Source: Candidatus Bathyarchaeota archaeon | Lineage (GTDB): Archaea; Thermoproteota; Bathyarchaeia; Bathyarchaeales; Bathyarchaeaceae | DNA: 45,675 nt | Assembly (NCBI GenBank): GCA_020344435.1 | Contig: CP070826.1 | Coordinates: forward strand, 1,021,024-1,066,698 | Direction of reading: 5' to 3' | Shown here: in pieces, positions 30,674-39,961 of the stretch | Position numbering within the stretch: the first letter of the stretch is position 1 | Layout: the number at the start of each line of letters is the position of its first letter | Translations under genes and position numbers: made by a program | Notes under the pieces: model-generated | Databases searched by the model: none | What the model saw: the letters and a program-made list of their open reading frames with translations, nothing else | Told to the model about the DNA's origin: nothing

Positions 30674-31291
30674 ATGCGAATTGGAAGACTTTGGGGCTTT
30701 CGCCGAGAGAAGGAAGGGATAGTCGCGAAGCTTCCACCTGAAAAAACCGTTGGCAGGCTTATCCACCTCTTCATCGCATCAGTGAACACAATCGGCTCGT
30801 TCTTGAGAGAGAAAATGGGTGAAACCGGCGTGAGGAGCGTGTTCGAATACCAAGGCGAGAAGTTCGGTGAGGGCTTGGAAAAATGGCCTTGGAGAGCAGA
30901 CGAAATCGCAAAGAACATGATTCGCCTGAACTTTCAACCCTTCGGCATCGAAGCACACTACAGTGGTGACAAAAACAAAGCGACAATAGTTGTCGAAAAG
31001 TGTCCGCTACCCGACAACTTCGGTCACTCAGTGGAGTATCTCAGAGAGTTCACGGCTGAACCACATGGAGCCGTGTTCAAGGGAGAAGCCAAGTTGCGAC
31101 GTCTGGAGGAGAGTATGAGTACGTCGTGGGATTGGCTTCCCAAGAAACCAGAGGTCTGTGCAACATGCAGAATAGTCATGCCTAAGTTGGGAGAGAAACT
31201 GGGCTTCAGCTGGAAACACAGCATGACTAGCGACGCACCCCCTAAGTGTGTTTTCGAAATTCAGATTGCAAAGGGCAAAAGACAAGTGTAA
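30674..31291 (+). CDS. Hypothetical protein with a cysteine cluster
   Basis: This protein of about 205 residues follows the tandem-domain gene by 34 bases and may be co-transcribed. The first part (VGRLIHLFIASVNTIGSFLRE) is helical. The second half carries EKCPLPDN, then CATCRIVMPKLGEKLGF and a further cysteine in PPKCVFEI. This resembles V4R-type or amino-thiazoline-hydrolase-like small-molecule domains in layout, but not clearly enough to name. A GTG at 30605 gives a longer frame that would overlap the upstream gene. Confidence 0.55.
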   Translation: MRIGRLWGFRREKEGIVAKLPPEKTVGRLIHLFIASVNTIGSFLREKMGETGVRSVFEYQGEKFGEGLEKWPWRADEIAKNMIRLNFQPFGIEAHYSGDKNKATIVVEKCPLPDNFGHSVEYLREFTAEPHGAVFKGEAKLRRLEESMSTSWDWLPKKPEVCATCRIVMPKLGEKLGFSWKHSMTSDAPPKCVFEIQIAKGKRQV

Positions 31292-31342
31292 TGTCCAATT
31301 AGTGGAAACCAATCAAAGCCGGATTCTCATGCAGACGCGTAC

Positions 31343-32533
31343 CTAAGCATTCTTCACACGTACACTCCGGCTGGGAAGAAAATGAAGTATGATTAACCCA
31401 AGTGTCATGAAGGCAATACTGAAGGGAAAAATAGACCAGACGCCAAAAGCAGCAGCGACTCCTGCCGCAGCTGTTGGCGTCAAAGTGGCTATCAATCCTT
31501 CAGTAAAGAAGTATAGACTATAGCTTAACCCTCTTCTCGACTCCGGCGTGACAGCAGCAACTATCGTGTTCATCGGAGACCATAAACAACTGGCGAAAAA
31601 GGCGTAGACAACATAGAAGAGGACCAGAAGAGAAGTCATCGTCATGAGAGACAGCACGAAGAGCGAAACGATGCAACCCAGAATTGCCACTACAAGCGCT
31701 CTCTTTGCGCCAAGCTGCTCTGTGAGGTACCCACCGCATAAAGAACCCATCACGCCTACAAATGGTCCAACCCCAAAGATCAATGCAGCCATTGACTCGA
31801 CAAGTCCTCGAAGTCTCACAAAATAGGTGGTCATAAACGTGTAAGCACTCGTAGAGCCCACTTCTCTGAAGCCTATAGCAACAAGAAAGACTAAAAGAGG
31901 AGCTGAAAAAAGAGATGCTGATTTTCTGAACTCGCTTCTATTCTCTTGAGGCTCAATTCTGCCAGTATTCTTGGTCTTTAGCTGTGGGGATGCAAGAAGC
32001 ACGATTCCCCAAATTAGAATAGGAAATCCCCAGAAGAGGTAGGTCCACCTCCACCCTAGAGTCAACAAAGACACTGCAAGGCTAACAAGACCAAGAGCGG
32101 AGCCTACGTTTCCAAGAGCATTATGGAACCCGATTGACCTGCCCATACGTTCCAGTCTCACTGACCTGCTCATTCGACTGAGCCCTGAAACATGGTAAAT
32201 GGGCGAAGCCACCTTCAACAAGGATGCACCCAACACCAAGGTCCAGAAACTGCTTGTCTGGCTAATCAATAGGGCTGAAAGCCCTTCTGTCAACATGCTA
32301 ACAAACAACAGATGATTTGTGCTAAGACGATCCGCCAAGAATCCTGAAGGAACATTCATCAGAAGGGCGACCAAGCTCGGAAGCGTAGCGATAAGAGATG
32401 CCTCAACAAGACCCAACTCAAACTCCTGCACTATAACCGGTATGAGGGCAACCTGTACGAGAAGATATATCTCAATGAACATGTGCGTTGTGTATATCAT
32501 CCAAAGACGCTTTTCCATCCATTCCCTCGCCAA
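31343..32533 (-). CDS. MFS transporter
   Basis: This 396-residue protein has about 12 membrane helices. The loop between helices two and three is GFLADRLSTNHLL, the usual MFS motif A in a weak form. Its counterpart in the second half is GGYLTEQLGAKRALV. The substrate cannot be read from the sequence. It lies downstream of PolB2 on the same strand, 73 bases away, so co-transcription is possible but not needed. Confidence 0.85.
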   Translation of the reverse strand: MAREWMEKRLWMIYTTHMFIEIYLLVQVALIPVIVQEFELGLVEASLIATLPSLVALLMNVPSGFLADRLSTNHLLFVSMLTEGLSALLISQTSSFWTLVLGASLLKVASPIYHVSGLSRMSRSVRLERMGRSIGFHNALGNVGSALGLVSLAVSLLTLGWRWTYLFWGFPILIWGIVLLASPQLKTKNTGRIEPQENRSEFRKSASLFSAPLLVFLVAIGFREVGSTSAYTFMTTYFVRLRGLVESMAALIFGVGPFVGVMGSLCGGYLTEQLGAKRALVVAILGCIVSLFVLSLMTMTSLLVLFYVVYAFFASCLWSPMNTIVAAVTPESRRGLSYSLYFFTEGLIATLTPTAAAGVAAAFGVWSIFPFSIAFMTLGLIILHFLPSRSVRVKNA

Positions 32534-32606
32534 GCCATTGTGACTTTTAGAGAAGGCGAATTCTACGGGAAAAAGCTTGCGTGCATACCTCTCTGTCTTC
32601 TGTCAT

Positions 32607-34919
32607 TCAGACGGGCTGAGGGTTCCGAACCATTTGCTTCTCGCCATGGATGAGATAGTCTTTCAGGCTTTTTTCGGTATGCCCGAGGGGGCTCAGGATG
32701 TTGACACCGGCGAGTATCAGCATATCAACATATTTCTTAGTATCGTACCGAGTCCCATCGTTGATTAGCTCAGCAGCCACCACACGATTGCTTGACCGTC
32801 TATTCTGGGCATCCGTTATTAGGTAACGGATTTTTTGTCCAGCTGAAACTTTCACACCCTCCTTGATCAGCTGCCTAGCAGCTATGGCCTGGAAAACATC
32901 GTGGACATATCTATCAGGATGCATCGAAAGCTGCTTCGCAATAATCAACTCCTGTTTGCTAACGTCCCCTCTCCTCAGCTTCTTCACGCCCTCTCCCAAA
33001 GCTTCAATCGCCTGCGGAATCTCATCCATGAACGCCGAATAGTTCCAAGCCTTGGCAAGAATCCTTATCATCGCCATCTGAGTTCTCTTAATGAACGGTG
33101 GAGTATCCCGCCTCACTGCCTCGATGCCTCTCACCTTAATCTTTCCCGATTCAAAAGTTCCGTAGTATCGATTCAGAACAGCAACCTCTGTATGCATTCT
33201 GGATGGCAGAAACACAATCCAACGGTATATGCCCTCAACGTTTAACTTGACGCCGATTTTCTTGGAGACCGCATCACATAGTTCAACGTATTTTTGTGGG
33301 GAAGCGCTTTTTTTCTTAAGCCATAATGAATCAACAATGCCGTGAACAACCTCAAAGCCCTTCTCCTCAGCCATACGTACAGTCTTAAGCAGAGCTTCTC
33401 TGGCAAAGGCGCAGACAGCGATGTGGGCATCAACCTTGCCAAAACAGGCATTTCTATAACCTAGATAGCCGAAACAAGTTACCAAGATCCACTTCAGAGC
33501 GTTCTGTCTGTGATTATACACTCTCCTCAACTCTGAATCTCGTGTCTTGTTTTTCATACGTTTGTAGATCGCCCGCTTCTTGAGAATAATCTTTAACGTT
33601 TTCGGAACTATACCCTCTCGCTTCTCACACATGTTGTAACCTAGCTCGGGCACCCTCAACCTCGAGTCTGAACAACACTTACAGAGCACGGTTTCAGCCG
33701 AGATGTTACGATCAGCCATCAAAGTTGGGTACATAGATGAAAAGTCGACTTCAGCCACGCCATCATGGACACCCAACCGGGGCTCATATATGAACCCGCC
33801 TCTATCCGCAACGAGCAGTTCCCAAGCTGACTTGAAGGTCTCAGGCTCTTTCTTCTTCCATGGGATAAGTACATCCTCTTTTGTGGCTTGATAGAGCTGC
33901 AGAGAAGACATTATTGTTCCGATCGACGCCCTTGCAGCCCTATGCAACGGAACCCTACAGGTCCTTGAAACTTCAATCAATCCATCCAGTCCACAAGCAG
34001 AATAGATGAATGTGTTCTTCTCGTCTATGTGGATTCGACCATAAAGCCTACACGTGGGTGCCTTGAAGTAGACTCTACCATACGAGAAGAATGTTACTCC
34101 CCGCCTCTTCTCAGCCTCAAGAGGGATATCTTCCCTGCCGAGAACGAGTCTGTTCAGTATCTCATTCACAAAAGCCCTATGAGCAAAGTAAGGGAGAAGG
34201 AATGAATCTCCGCCCCGAGTGAGAATGATGTCGGGGTCTTCTTTCTTGACATTTTCTACCATTTCAAGGATCTTGTCCTTTTCATCTCCTCCGTCAATTA
34301 TGTGCCTTTTTCCATCTGATTCTAGAGTGATGCTTTTGATTGTATCGTCGAATTTTGCTATGGGTCCATCAGCATCTATATCAGCGTGGATTGTCATCAA
34401 GCGAAGAGCAGGAGTTCTATAATCTACACTTTCCATAGAATCGGGCAAGCAGTAAGCAAGTTTTTCTCCTTCAATTTTGAAGGTGGTGTAAACTAGAGGG
34501 AAAATGTCTCTTTTGTAAAGGTATGTTTGAACGTTTGGAACGCCCACGTTGTGTAGTCTAAACTTCCTGTATCCTCCAAGCCTCAACAATTCTCTGGCGA
34601 AATAGGGTATCCTTCTACAATCTGAGATAGTGATTTCCAAGACCTTAGATTTCTTGTCCTCCATGAAATCAGCATGCTTCTCCACATAACGCCACTTGGC
34701 GACAGGTTCTCTGATCACAAAATGACTAGTCAGCTTCGACAAGTCAGTCATCTTGCCTGAAACATAAATCTTCGACTGGAATTTGTCAGAAAGTTTCACA
34801 CGGTCGCCATTCTCTGCTATGGCCCACACCGTCATTTCGCCGGAGCCAGAAGGATACAGATCGAGAAGCCAGCCTTTAAACGCCTTAAGGCTGGTGAAGC
34901 CACTTCTCCAATCTTTCAA
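32607..34919 (-). CDS. Family B DNA polymerase, PolB2 (Dpo2) type
   Basis: This is a 770-residue polymerase. Motif A is VDFSSMYPTL. Motif B has NALKWILVTCFGYLGY instead of the usual NSxYG. Motif C is VHGIVDSLW, where the first aspartate of the usual DTDS is replaced by isoleucine but the second remains. The exonuclease region is altered: the site expected to read DIE is DID, though GGDSFLLPYF keeps a likely ExoII aspartate. These changes are typical of PolB2, linked to DNA damage in Sulfolobus. The N-terminus overlaps the small gene upstream by 35 bases. With the RecA-like gene it forms the known three-gene PolB2 cassette. Confidence 0.8.
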   Translation of the reverse strand: MKDWRSGFTSLKAFKGWLLDLYPSGSGEMTVWAIAENGDRVKLSDKFQSKIYVSGKMTDLSKLTSHFVIREPVAKWRYVEKHADFMEDKKSKVLEITISDCRRIPYFARELLRLGGYRKFRLHNVGVPNVQTYLYKRDIFPLVYTTFKIEGEKLAYCLPDSMESVDYRTPALRLMTIHADIDADGPIAKFDDTIKSITLESDGKRHIIDGGDEKDKILEMVENVKKEDPDIILTRGGDSFLLPYFAHRAFVNEILNRLVLGREDIPLEAEKRRGVTFFSYGRVYFKAPTCRLYGRIHIDEKNTFIYSACGLDGLIEVSRTCRVPLHRAARASIGTIMSSLQLYQATKEDVLIPWKKKEPETFKSAWELLVADRGGFIYEPRLGVHDGVAEVDFSSMYPTLMADRNISAETVLCKCCSDSRLRVPELGYNMCEKREGIVPKTLKIILKKRAIYKRMKNKTRDSELRRVYNHRQNALKWILVTCFGYLGYRNACFGKVDAHIAVCAFAREALLKTVRMAEEKGFEVVHGIVDSLWLKKKSASPQKYVELCDAVSKKIGVKLNVEGIYRWIVFLPSRMHTEVAVLNRYYGTFESGKIKVRGIEAVRRDTPPFIKRTQMAMIRILAKAWNYSAFMDEIPQAIEALGEGVKKLRRGDVSKQELIIAKQLSMHPDRYVHDVFQAIAARQLIKEGVKVSAGQKIRYLITDAQNRRSSNRVVAAELINDGTRYDTKKYVDMLILAGVNILSPLGHTEKSLKDYLIHGEKQMVRNPQPV

Positions 34920-35154
34920 TTCTCTCGCTGATCTCCATGATTTCTTTCTCTTGATGGAGCAGAATAGATATCAGCATAGCTTCGAGGAGAACCGGCCTAG
35001 TTGCCATGCTCCCTGCTGAAGCGAAATTTCTGCAAGCATTAACCATCCTATTGAAGGCCTCAGCATCCTTGGCTCTTAACGCTTTTCGGAAACCCTTCCA
35101 TTTGTCAATCTCACTCTCCAATGCTTGACGATACGAAGGAACAGTCCTGCCCAT
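34885..35154 (-). CDS. Small helical subunit of the PolB2 cassette
   Basis: This 89-residue protein is almost wholly helical and charged, with VNACRNFASAGSMATRP in the middle and a coiled C-terminus (EIMEISERIERLEKW). Small proteins in this place accompany PolB2 in other archaea. It sits 4 bases after the RecA-like gene and overlaps PolB2 by 35 bases, so the three are one transcript. Confidence 0.65.
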   Translation of the reverse strand: MGRTVPSYRQALESEIDKWKGFRKALRAKDAEAFNRMVNACRNFASAGSMATRPVLLEAMLISILLHQEKEIMEISERIERLEKWLHQP

Positions 35155-35158
35155 TCAG

Positions 35159-35866
35159 CTAATCCTCCATAAACATGTCCATTGTAACCGCATTCGAAAG
35201 AACATCGATTGAAAAAGATTTGATGTTCTGATGCTCCTCCAAAGTGAATCTGAGATCTCTTGTAGATTCCTTGAATCTCATCACAGCACCTGCTCTTCCG
35301 AACAAAATCGATTCTAGAAAGAAGCTTCTGCTAGAATAAGGTCGAGTGAGATATGAAGCGACAACGACTGCTCGCCTTCTAGAAGCAACTTCCAAGAGAT
35401 GATGAATCATCTCAAGGAAGATGTTCCTGCCTTCTATTTCAGGCACATCACGATCGAGGAAAAGCCCAATTATATCCGAAACAACGACAAGTTTAGACCT
35501 GTACATCTTCAGGAAATTCTCCAATTTTTCAAAAATCAACTCTGCTAGCTGATATGCTGTGAAAGCCCTCGAAATCAAAATCTTCTCAAGGGTAGACCTT
35601 GGCTTTAAGCCGCTATCTTGAGCTATAACCGAAACCGCATATGGATCAAAAGTGTTCCCGCCATCAATGAAAACAGCTCTAGAGTTCAGCCCTCCTTTTC
35701 TAAAAGGCAATTGACACCGAACGCTCAGAAGAAATAACAGCAGAGTGCAAAGGTGACGCCCAGCTAAAACTACAAAGTCACCGCCTTGAAAACCTTGAAA
35801 GCCCTCATCTAGTTTCGGGATGCCCAGAGCTAAGACTCGGTTAGATTTTCCAGACAACGCAATCAC
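35159..35866 (-). CDS. RecA/RadA-like protein with degenerate ATP site
   Basis: This 235-residue protein starts like RadA (VLALGIPKLDEGFQG), but where a Walker A GxxxxGKT is expected it has LAGRHLCTLLLF, with no lysine-threonine pair. Later strands fit the RecA fold: FIDGGNTFDPYAVS, LVVVSDIIGLFL as the Walker B position, and AVVVASYLTRPY. It is therefore probably an inactivated structural partner. It starts with GTG. Such inactivated RecA-like proteins are known partners of PolB2 in archaea. Confidence 0.7.
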   Translation of the reverse strand: MIALSGKSNRVLALGIPKLDEGFQGFQGGDFVVLAGRHLCTLLLFLLSVRCQLPFRKGGLNSRAVFIDGGNTFDPYAVSVIAQDSGLKPRSTLEKILISRAFTAYQLAELIFEKLENFLKMYRSKLVVVSDIIGLFLDRDVPEIEGRNIFLEMIHHLLEVASRRRAVVVASYLTRPYSSRSFFLESILFGRAGAVMRFKESTRDLRFTLEEHQNIKSFSIDVLSNAVTMDMFMED

Positions 35867-36010
35867 GTGTGTAAAGGGATATGAGAATCGAGTTCACAAC
35901 TCATAAGGATTCAGTAGAAGACTATTCTATCCTCCTAGAGACTCGTAGATGAAAGTAAAACCGATATTCTATTCTATTTCCCAGTCCAAGGCTTTTATGA
36001 GGATGACTGC

Positions 36011-36952
36011 TTGACGCGATATCTGATTGGAGCGGGTGGATGGGCATATTTTCAAGTTCCTGGAGAGCGGTCTCTCGCAGCATACTCAAAGGCGTTCAAT
36101 TTCGTGGAGGTGAACTCAACTTTCTACGAGATATCCAGCCTCAGACTTGTGAAATCTTGGCGCAGCTCGGTTCCTCAAAACTTCGAGTTTGCAGTAAGGT
36201 GCAATAAAGCATTGACTCACCAACACAAGTTCCAGGCAACATCAGAAGCCTACGAAACTCTAAGACACATGATCATCATCTGCAAGAATCTGAAAGCCAA
36301 CATTCTACACCTGCAGACGCCCTCAACTTTCAGGGCAACAAAGGCTAATGCAGATCTCATGCGCAACTTCCTTTCTTCGACGGACTTGAAAGGTGTAAGA
36401 ATTGCCTTGGAGATGAGAGGTGCCAAGCAACCACTCAACTCGACTCTCATCAGGACTATGCAAGACCTCAGCATGATCCACTGCGTTGACCTCTCCAAAG
36501 ATGAGGAACCTGCCTACGAATCTGACATTATGTATTCACGACTCTTCGGAAGAGGCTCTCACAACATTTACCAGCCAACGGATGAAGACCTCGTTAGAAT
36601 CGACAGAAGAGCGTCCAAAGGAGATCACAAGACAGTGGCTGTCAGCTTCCACTTCGTCAGGATGTATAAGGATGCTGCCCGCTACAAAACATACAGGCAA
36701 ACTGGAAAATTTCCGATGATCACAGAATCTACAGGGCAAAGATCGCTTATTGAGGTTCTCCAGGAAGACGCCGAATTCCCGAGCAGCAGGAAAGAGTTGA
36801 TTCTGCATCAGGGATGGAAACTGATCGATCTGACTGAGGACAAGAGAGTCCACGCGTCATATCTGCTTCAGAAACTGCCTGAAAGAACCTACCGCAGCAT
36901 CAACGAGATAGCTCAATCACTCAACTTCACAAAAACCGCGCGAAATCTATAG
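36011..36952 (+). CDS. DUF72-family protein
   Basis: The 313-residue protein matches DUF72, a TIM-barrel family of unknown function. It opens with YLIGAGGWAYF and has FNFVEVNSTFYEI near residue 35, plus RCNKALTHQHKF. The C-terminal 60 residues form an extra domain with YRSINEIAQSLN. It starts with TTG at 36011, just downstream of a TATA-like CTTTTATG (35993-36000). Confidence 0.85.
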   Translation: MTRYLIGAGGWAYFQVPGERSLAAYSKAFNFVEVNSTFYEISSLRLVKSWRSSVPQNFEFAVRCNKALTHQHKFQATSEAYETLRHMIIICKNLKANILHLQTPSTFRATKANADLMRNFLSSTDLKGVRIALEMRGAKQPLNSTLIRTMQDLSMIHCVDLSKDEEPAYESDIMYSRLFGRGSHNIYQPTDEDLVRIDRRASKGDHKTVAVSFHFVRMYKDAARYKTYRQTGKFPMITESTGQRSLIEVLQEDAEFPSSRKELILHQGWKLIDLTEDKRVHASYLLQKLPERTYRSINEIAQSLNFTKTARNL

Positions 36953-36971
36953 CCCCTTTTCTTTCGGAGCC

Positions 36972-36983
36972 TCCGCGCGCGGA
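36972..36983. terminator. GC-rich palindrome between convergent genes
   Basis: TCCGCGCGCGGA is a perfect 12-base palindrome in the 35-base gap between the DUF72 (plus) and DUF763 (minus) stops. A run of four T lies 5' of it on the plus strand. A role in ending transcription is possible but not certain. Confidence 0.35.
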
Positions 36984-36987
36984 TTGT

Positions 36988-38118
36988 CTATTTGATTTCT
37001 CGGTCAAGGGGCACGTATCCTCTGAGTCTTCGTAGGGCTTTCAGCTTTTCTCTACTGCCCATGCGCGCGTTTTCTATGGCATTCTGGAGGAAATGTATGG
37101 ATTCGTCCATTGCTTGGCGGTTCACTGGGTAGGGTACACCGTCTTTTCCTCCATAGGCGAAGCTGTATTTGACTGGATCCTTCCAGCTTGGTGCGTTGCC
37201 ATAGATTAGCTGTGAGATAAGAGCTAAGCCTCGGATGGTTGCTGGGCCTATGCCCGTTATGTTGAGGAGTTCTTCGTAGTTTCTGGGTTGGAATTCGTAG
37301 GCTTGTTTGATGGCTTTCCAGTTCAGGTTGCGTGGCATGTAGAGGGTGTCGACTACGTAATTCGTCGGGTTTATGCAGCGTACCCATTCTTGAAGGGACT
37401 TCTGATGTTTCGGCCGGATGGATTTGAGCATGCGTCTGATTTTTGCTGGTTCCTCTTTAGCTATATCCGTGGATGTTTTCTGGCATTGCAGGCTTTGTCT
37501 AGCGGTCATATCAAGGGCGATTTGACGTTTTGCGTCGCCTACGATGGCGTTGTGGGGCTCGACTAAGAAATCTCTGGCATTCTGCGAGCGCCAGTGGTAA
37601 CGGCGAGCCGTTCTGTCTTGTATGTTCATGCCTTGCTGGATTATTGCCCATTCTGCCTTTTCGGTTATGAGAATGACGTGGTGGTAGAGGGGGTAACCTG
37701 CTTGGACGGCTGTATTATCGACTTTAGCCGAGATTCTGCTAACATACCTCAGGCGGTGGGCTGTAGCGGTGGAGAGGTTGAGGTGTTGTGCTGCTTCAGT
37801 GATTTCTATGGGGGTTTGGCGCGAGAGTCTGCCTTTGCCGCCGCACACCGCGATTCCATGCTCAGCGGGTTCTGTGGCTTGTTTGAGGACGGCTGTTAGG
37901 ACTGTTGTCAATCCCGAGGAGTGCCAGTCGTAGCCCAGTGTGCATCCTAGGGCTTGGAACCAGTGAGGGTCTGAGAGGCGGGCAAGGAGTGTCTGTTGAG
38001 AGTACTCCTCGATGAAGACGGTGATTATTCGTCGGGCTAACCTTGTCATTCTTCTGGTTAGCCATTGAGGAGCTTTGCCGTAGTGTAGGGGAAGGGCTGC
38101 TGTTCCAGTTCTGGGCAT
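36988..38118 (-). CDS. DUF763-family protein
   Basis: This 376-residue protein shows the family start RTGTAALPLHYGKAPQWL, then RLSDPHWFQALG and LGYDWHSSGLTT. A helix-hairpin-helix-like element (LLNITGIGPATIRGLALIS) lies at about residues 285-305, consistent with DNA binding. The biological role is unknown. Codon usage and GC-rich tracts match its neighbours. Confidence 0.85.
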   Translation of the reverse strand: MPRTGTAALPLHYGKAPQWLTRRMTRLARRIITVFIEEYSQQTLLARLSDPHWFQALGCTLGYDWHSSGLTTVLTAVLKQATEPAEHGIAVCGGKGRLSRQTPIEITEAAQHLNLSTATAHRLRYVSRISAKVDNTAVQAGYPLYHHVILITEKAEWAIIQQGMNIQDRTARRYHWRSQNARDFLVEPHNAIVGDAKRQIALDMTARQSLQCQKTSTDIAKEEPAKIRRMLKSIRPKHQKSLQEWVRCINPTNYVVDTLYMPRNLNWKAIKQAYEFQPRNYEELLNITGIGPATIRGLALISQLIYGNAPSWKDPVKYSFAYGGKDGVPYPVNRQAMDESIHFLQNAIENARMGSREKLKALRRLRGYVPLDREIK

Positions 38119-38273
38119 AGGGCGTACTCCTTGTGATAGTATTGCGCGTGTAGGGGTTTAAACTGTACGCACATGCGAATCTAGGTCCAACTCTCCGCCT
38201 ATTTTATGACCCAGATGGGTATGCACACATAAATTCAAGGAGAAGAATCTACTAAAGATGACAGGTGGCTGAA

Positions 38274-39770
38274 ATGAAGAAGGTTGCTTTGGCCTGTTTG
38301 TTGTTTTTCTTTCTGCTATCCTCAAAACTCCTGTTAACACTATCCTATGACGTTCAACAAGTCAGCGCGGAGGCTAGGACTTGGACTGTGGATGATGATG
38401 GTCCAGCAGACTACCACACAATACAAGGAGCTGTAGATGCGGCAGAAGAAGGGGACACCATCTTCGTATACAATGGAACGTACTATGAGACTGTCTTTGT
38501 AGAGAAGTCTCTTTCGCTGGTTGGAGAACACAGAAGCGGAACCATAATTGATGGTGAGCGAACAGGGACAGTTGTACATGCCAACAATACGAGTGTGGTA
38601 ATAACAGGGTTCACAATAAGAAACAGCAGTGATTACCCTCATACTGGCATTAGCCTAAAAGACTCGCGTAACAGCAATGTAACTGACAATATGATCTTCA
38701 ACTGTACAGAGGGCATACGAATGTACAATTCAACAGACACCATTGTAGAACACAATACGATAGCCGCTAATTATGGCGGCATTCATCTGGCTGGCAACTC
38801 GCACATCAACCTCATCACGCACAATGTCATAGACTCCAATTCGTGGGGGATCTATCTGGACAATTCATCTGACAACCTCCTCAGGGGGAACTCCTTGACA
38901 AACAACTCGTGGACAGCTATCGACTTATTCCAGTCTGAATGTGAGAATAACATTCTATCTGGTAACATCATTGCTAACAACGGTAATGGAGTGCGCTCCT
39001 ATAACGGAGCAAGTGGAAACACAATACGAGACAACGTCATAATGTACAACAATGATACAGACGGCGGGAAGGGAAATGGCATCTCCCTAAGCGGGCATTC
39101 AAGGAGCCATACTGTGACTGGGAATACCATTATAGGGAACCGTTATGGGATTCATCTATTTATATCAGAAGATAACACGCTCTACCACAACAACTTCATC
39201 AACAATACAAAACATGCGCACCAAGCCACTGGCAGCTACTCAAATTCCTGGGACAACGGTTTTGAGGGGAATTACTGGAGCAACTATACTGGTGTGGATT
39301 CGGATCATGATGGAATAGGCGATAGTCAGTACGAAATCGACGAAAACAATACAGACCTTTATCCTTTGATGGGCACGTTCTATCATTTCAACGCAGACTC
39401 CGAATATCCCGTTCAGACTATATGCAATTCGACAATAACCGATTATGGATTCAATGGTTCTGCCATCAGTTTCGATGTCACCGGGAAGAATGGCACCGCC
39501 GGCTTCTGTAGGATTCGCATTCCAACAGCCCTGCTGAATGACACATATCGAGTATTTGTGAATGGCACAGAAGTACCACACACTCTGCTGCCACCTTCAA
39601 ACAGCACACACGTCTACCTTCACTTCAACTATCTTCACTCAACACAAGAAGTAACAATAGTACCAGAGTTTCCATCATTTCTCATTCTACCACTATTCAT
39701 AATGGCAACGCTTCTAGCAATATTACTCTATAAAACAACAAAATGCCGAACAATACAAAACAAACAGTAG
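38274..39770 (+). CDS. Secreted beta-helix protein (NosD-like) with PEFP-type sorting tail
   Basis: This protein of about 498 residues begins with a signal peptide, residues 1-34. About residues 40-350 form a right-handed beta-helix of NosD/pectate-lyase type with repeated asparagine-rich turns (NTI, NNI, GNTI patterns) and many N-x-S/T sites, which suggests glycosylation. The C-terminus has VPEFPSFLILPLF, a membrane helix and a short basic tail, the tripartite form of archaeosortase signals (PEF-CTERM type). The start is ATG 38274 with GGTGG 5 bases upstream; a GTG at 38265 is in frame. It is likely anchored by an archaeosortase such as that at 17039-18085. Confidence 0.82.
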   Translation: MKKVALACLLFFFLLSSKLLLTLSYDVQQVSAEARTWTVDDDGPADYHTIQGAVDAAEEGDTIFVYNGTYYETVFVEKSLSLVGEHRSGTIIDGERTGTVVHANNTSVVITGFTIRNSSDYPHTGISLKDSRNSNVTDNMIFNCTEGIRMYNSTDTIVEHNTIAANYGGIHLAGNSHINLITHNVIDSNSWGIYLDNSSDNLLRGNSLTNNSWTAIDLFQSECENNILSGNIIANNGNGVRSYNGASGNTIRDNVIMYNNDTDGGKGNGISLSGHSRSHTVTGNTIIGNRYGIHLFISEDNTLYHNNFINNTKHAHQATGSYSNSWDNGFEGNYWSNYTGVDSDHDGIGDSQYEIDENNTDLYPLMGTFYHFNADSEYPVQTICNSTITDYGFNGSAISFDVTGKNGTAGFCRIRIPTALLNDTYRVFVNGTEVPHTLLPPSNSTHVYLHFNYLHSTQEVTIVPEFPSFLILPLFIMATLLAILLYKTTKCRTIQNKQ

Positions 39771-39961
39771 CCCACTGATTCATTTCTAGATCCATGCTGG
39801 AACAGAGAATCTCCGTTCCGATTATGCATGCAAGCCATGCACGATTCTCACAAAGGGACATTAAATCAAGATGACACGTATGCAACTCAGACGACAAAGA
39901 ACTCTGAAAGGGCAAATCTTAACTTATGAACCATGAATAAGAAACGAGAGGTGACACAAAG

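Noticed and set aside
32607..34919. Reading the altered motif C of the polymerase as a sequence error
   Set aside because: The frame is intact and the other motifs change in the way known for PolB2, with its usual partner genes present.
35867..36010. UV-response hexamer (ANTTTC) before the PolB2 cassette
   Set aside because: ACTTTC occurs once in this AT-rich gap, but a six-base degenerate match is expected by chance and its position is not convincing.
37288..37899. Two plus-strand frames inside DUF763
   Set aside because: They are antisense shadows of a gene with clear family motifs.
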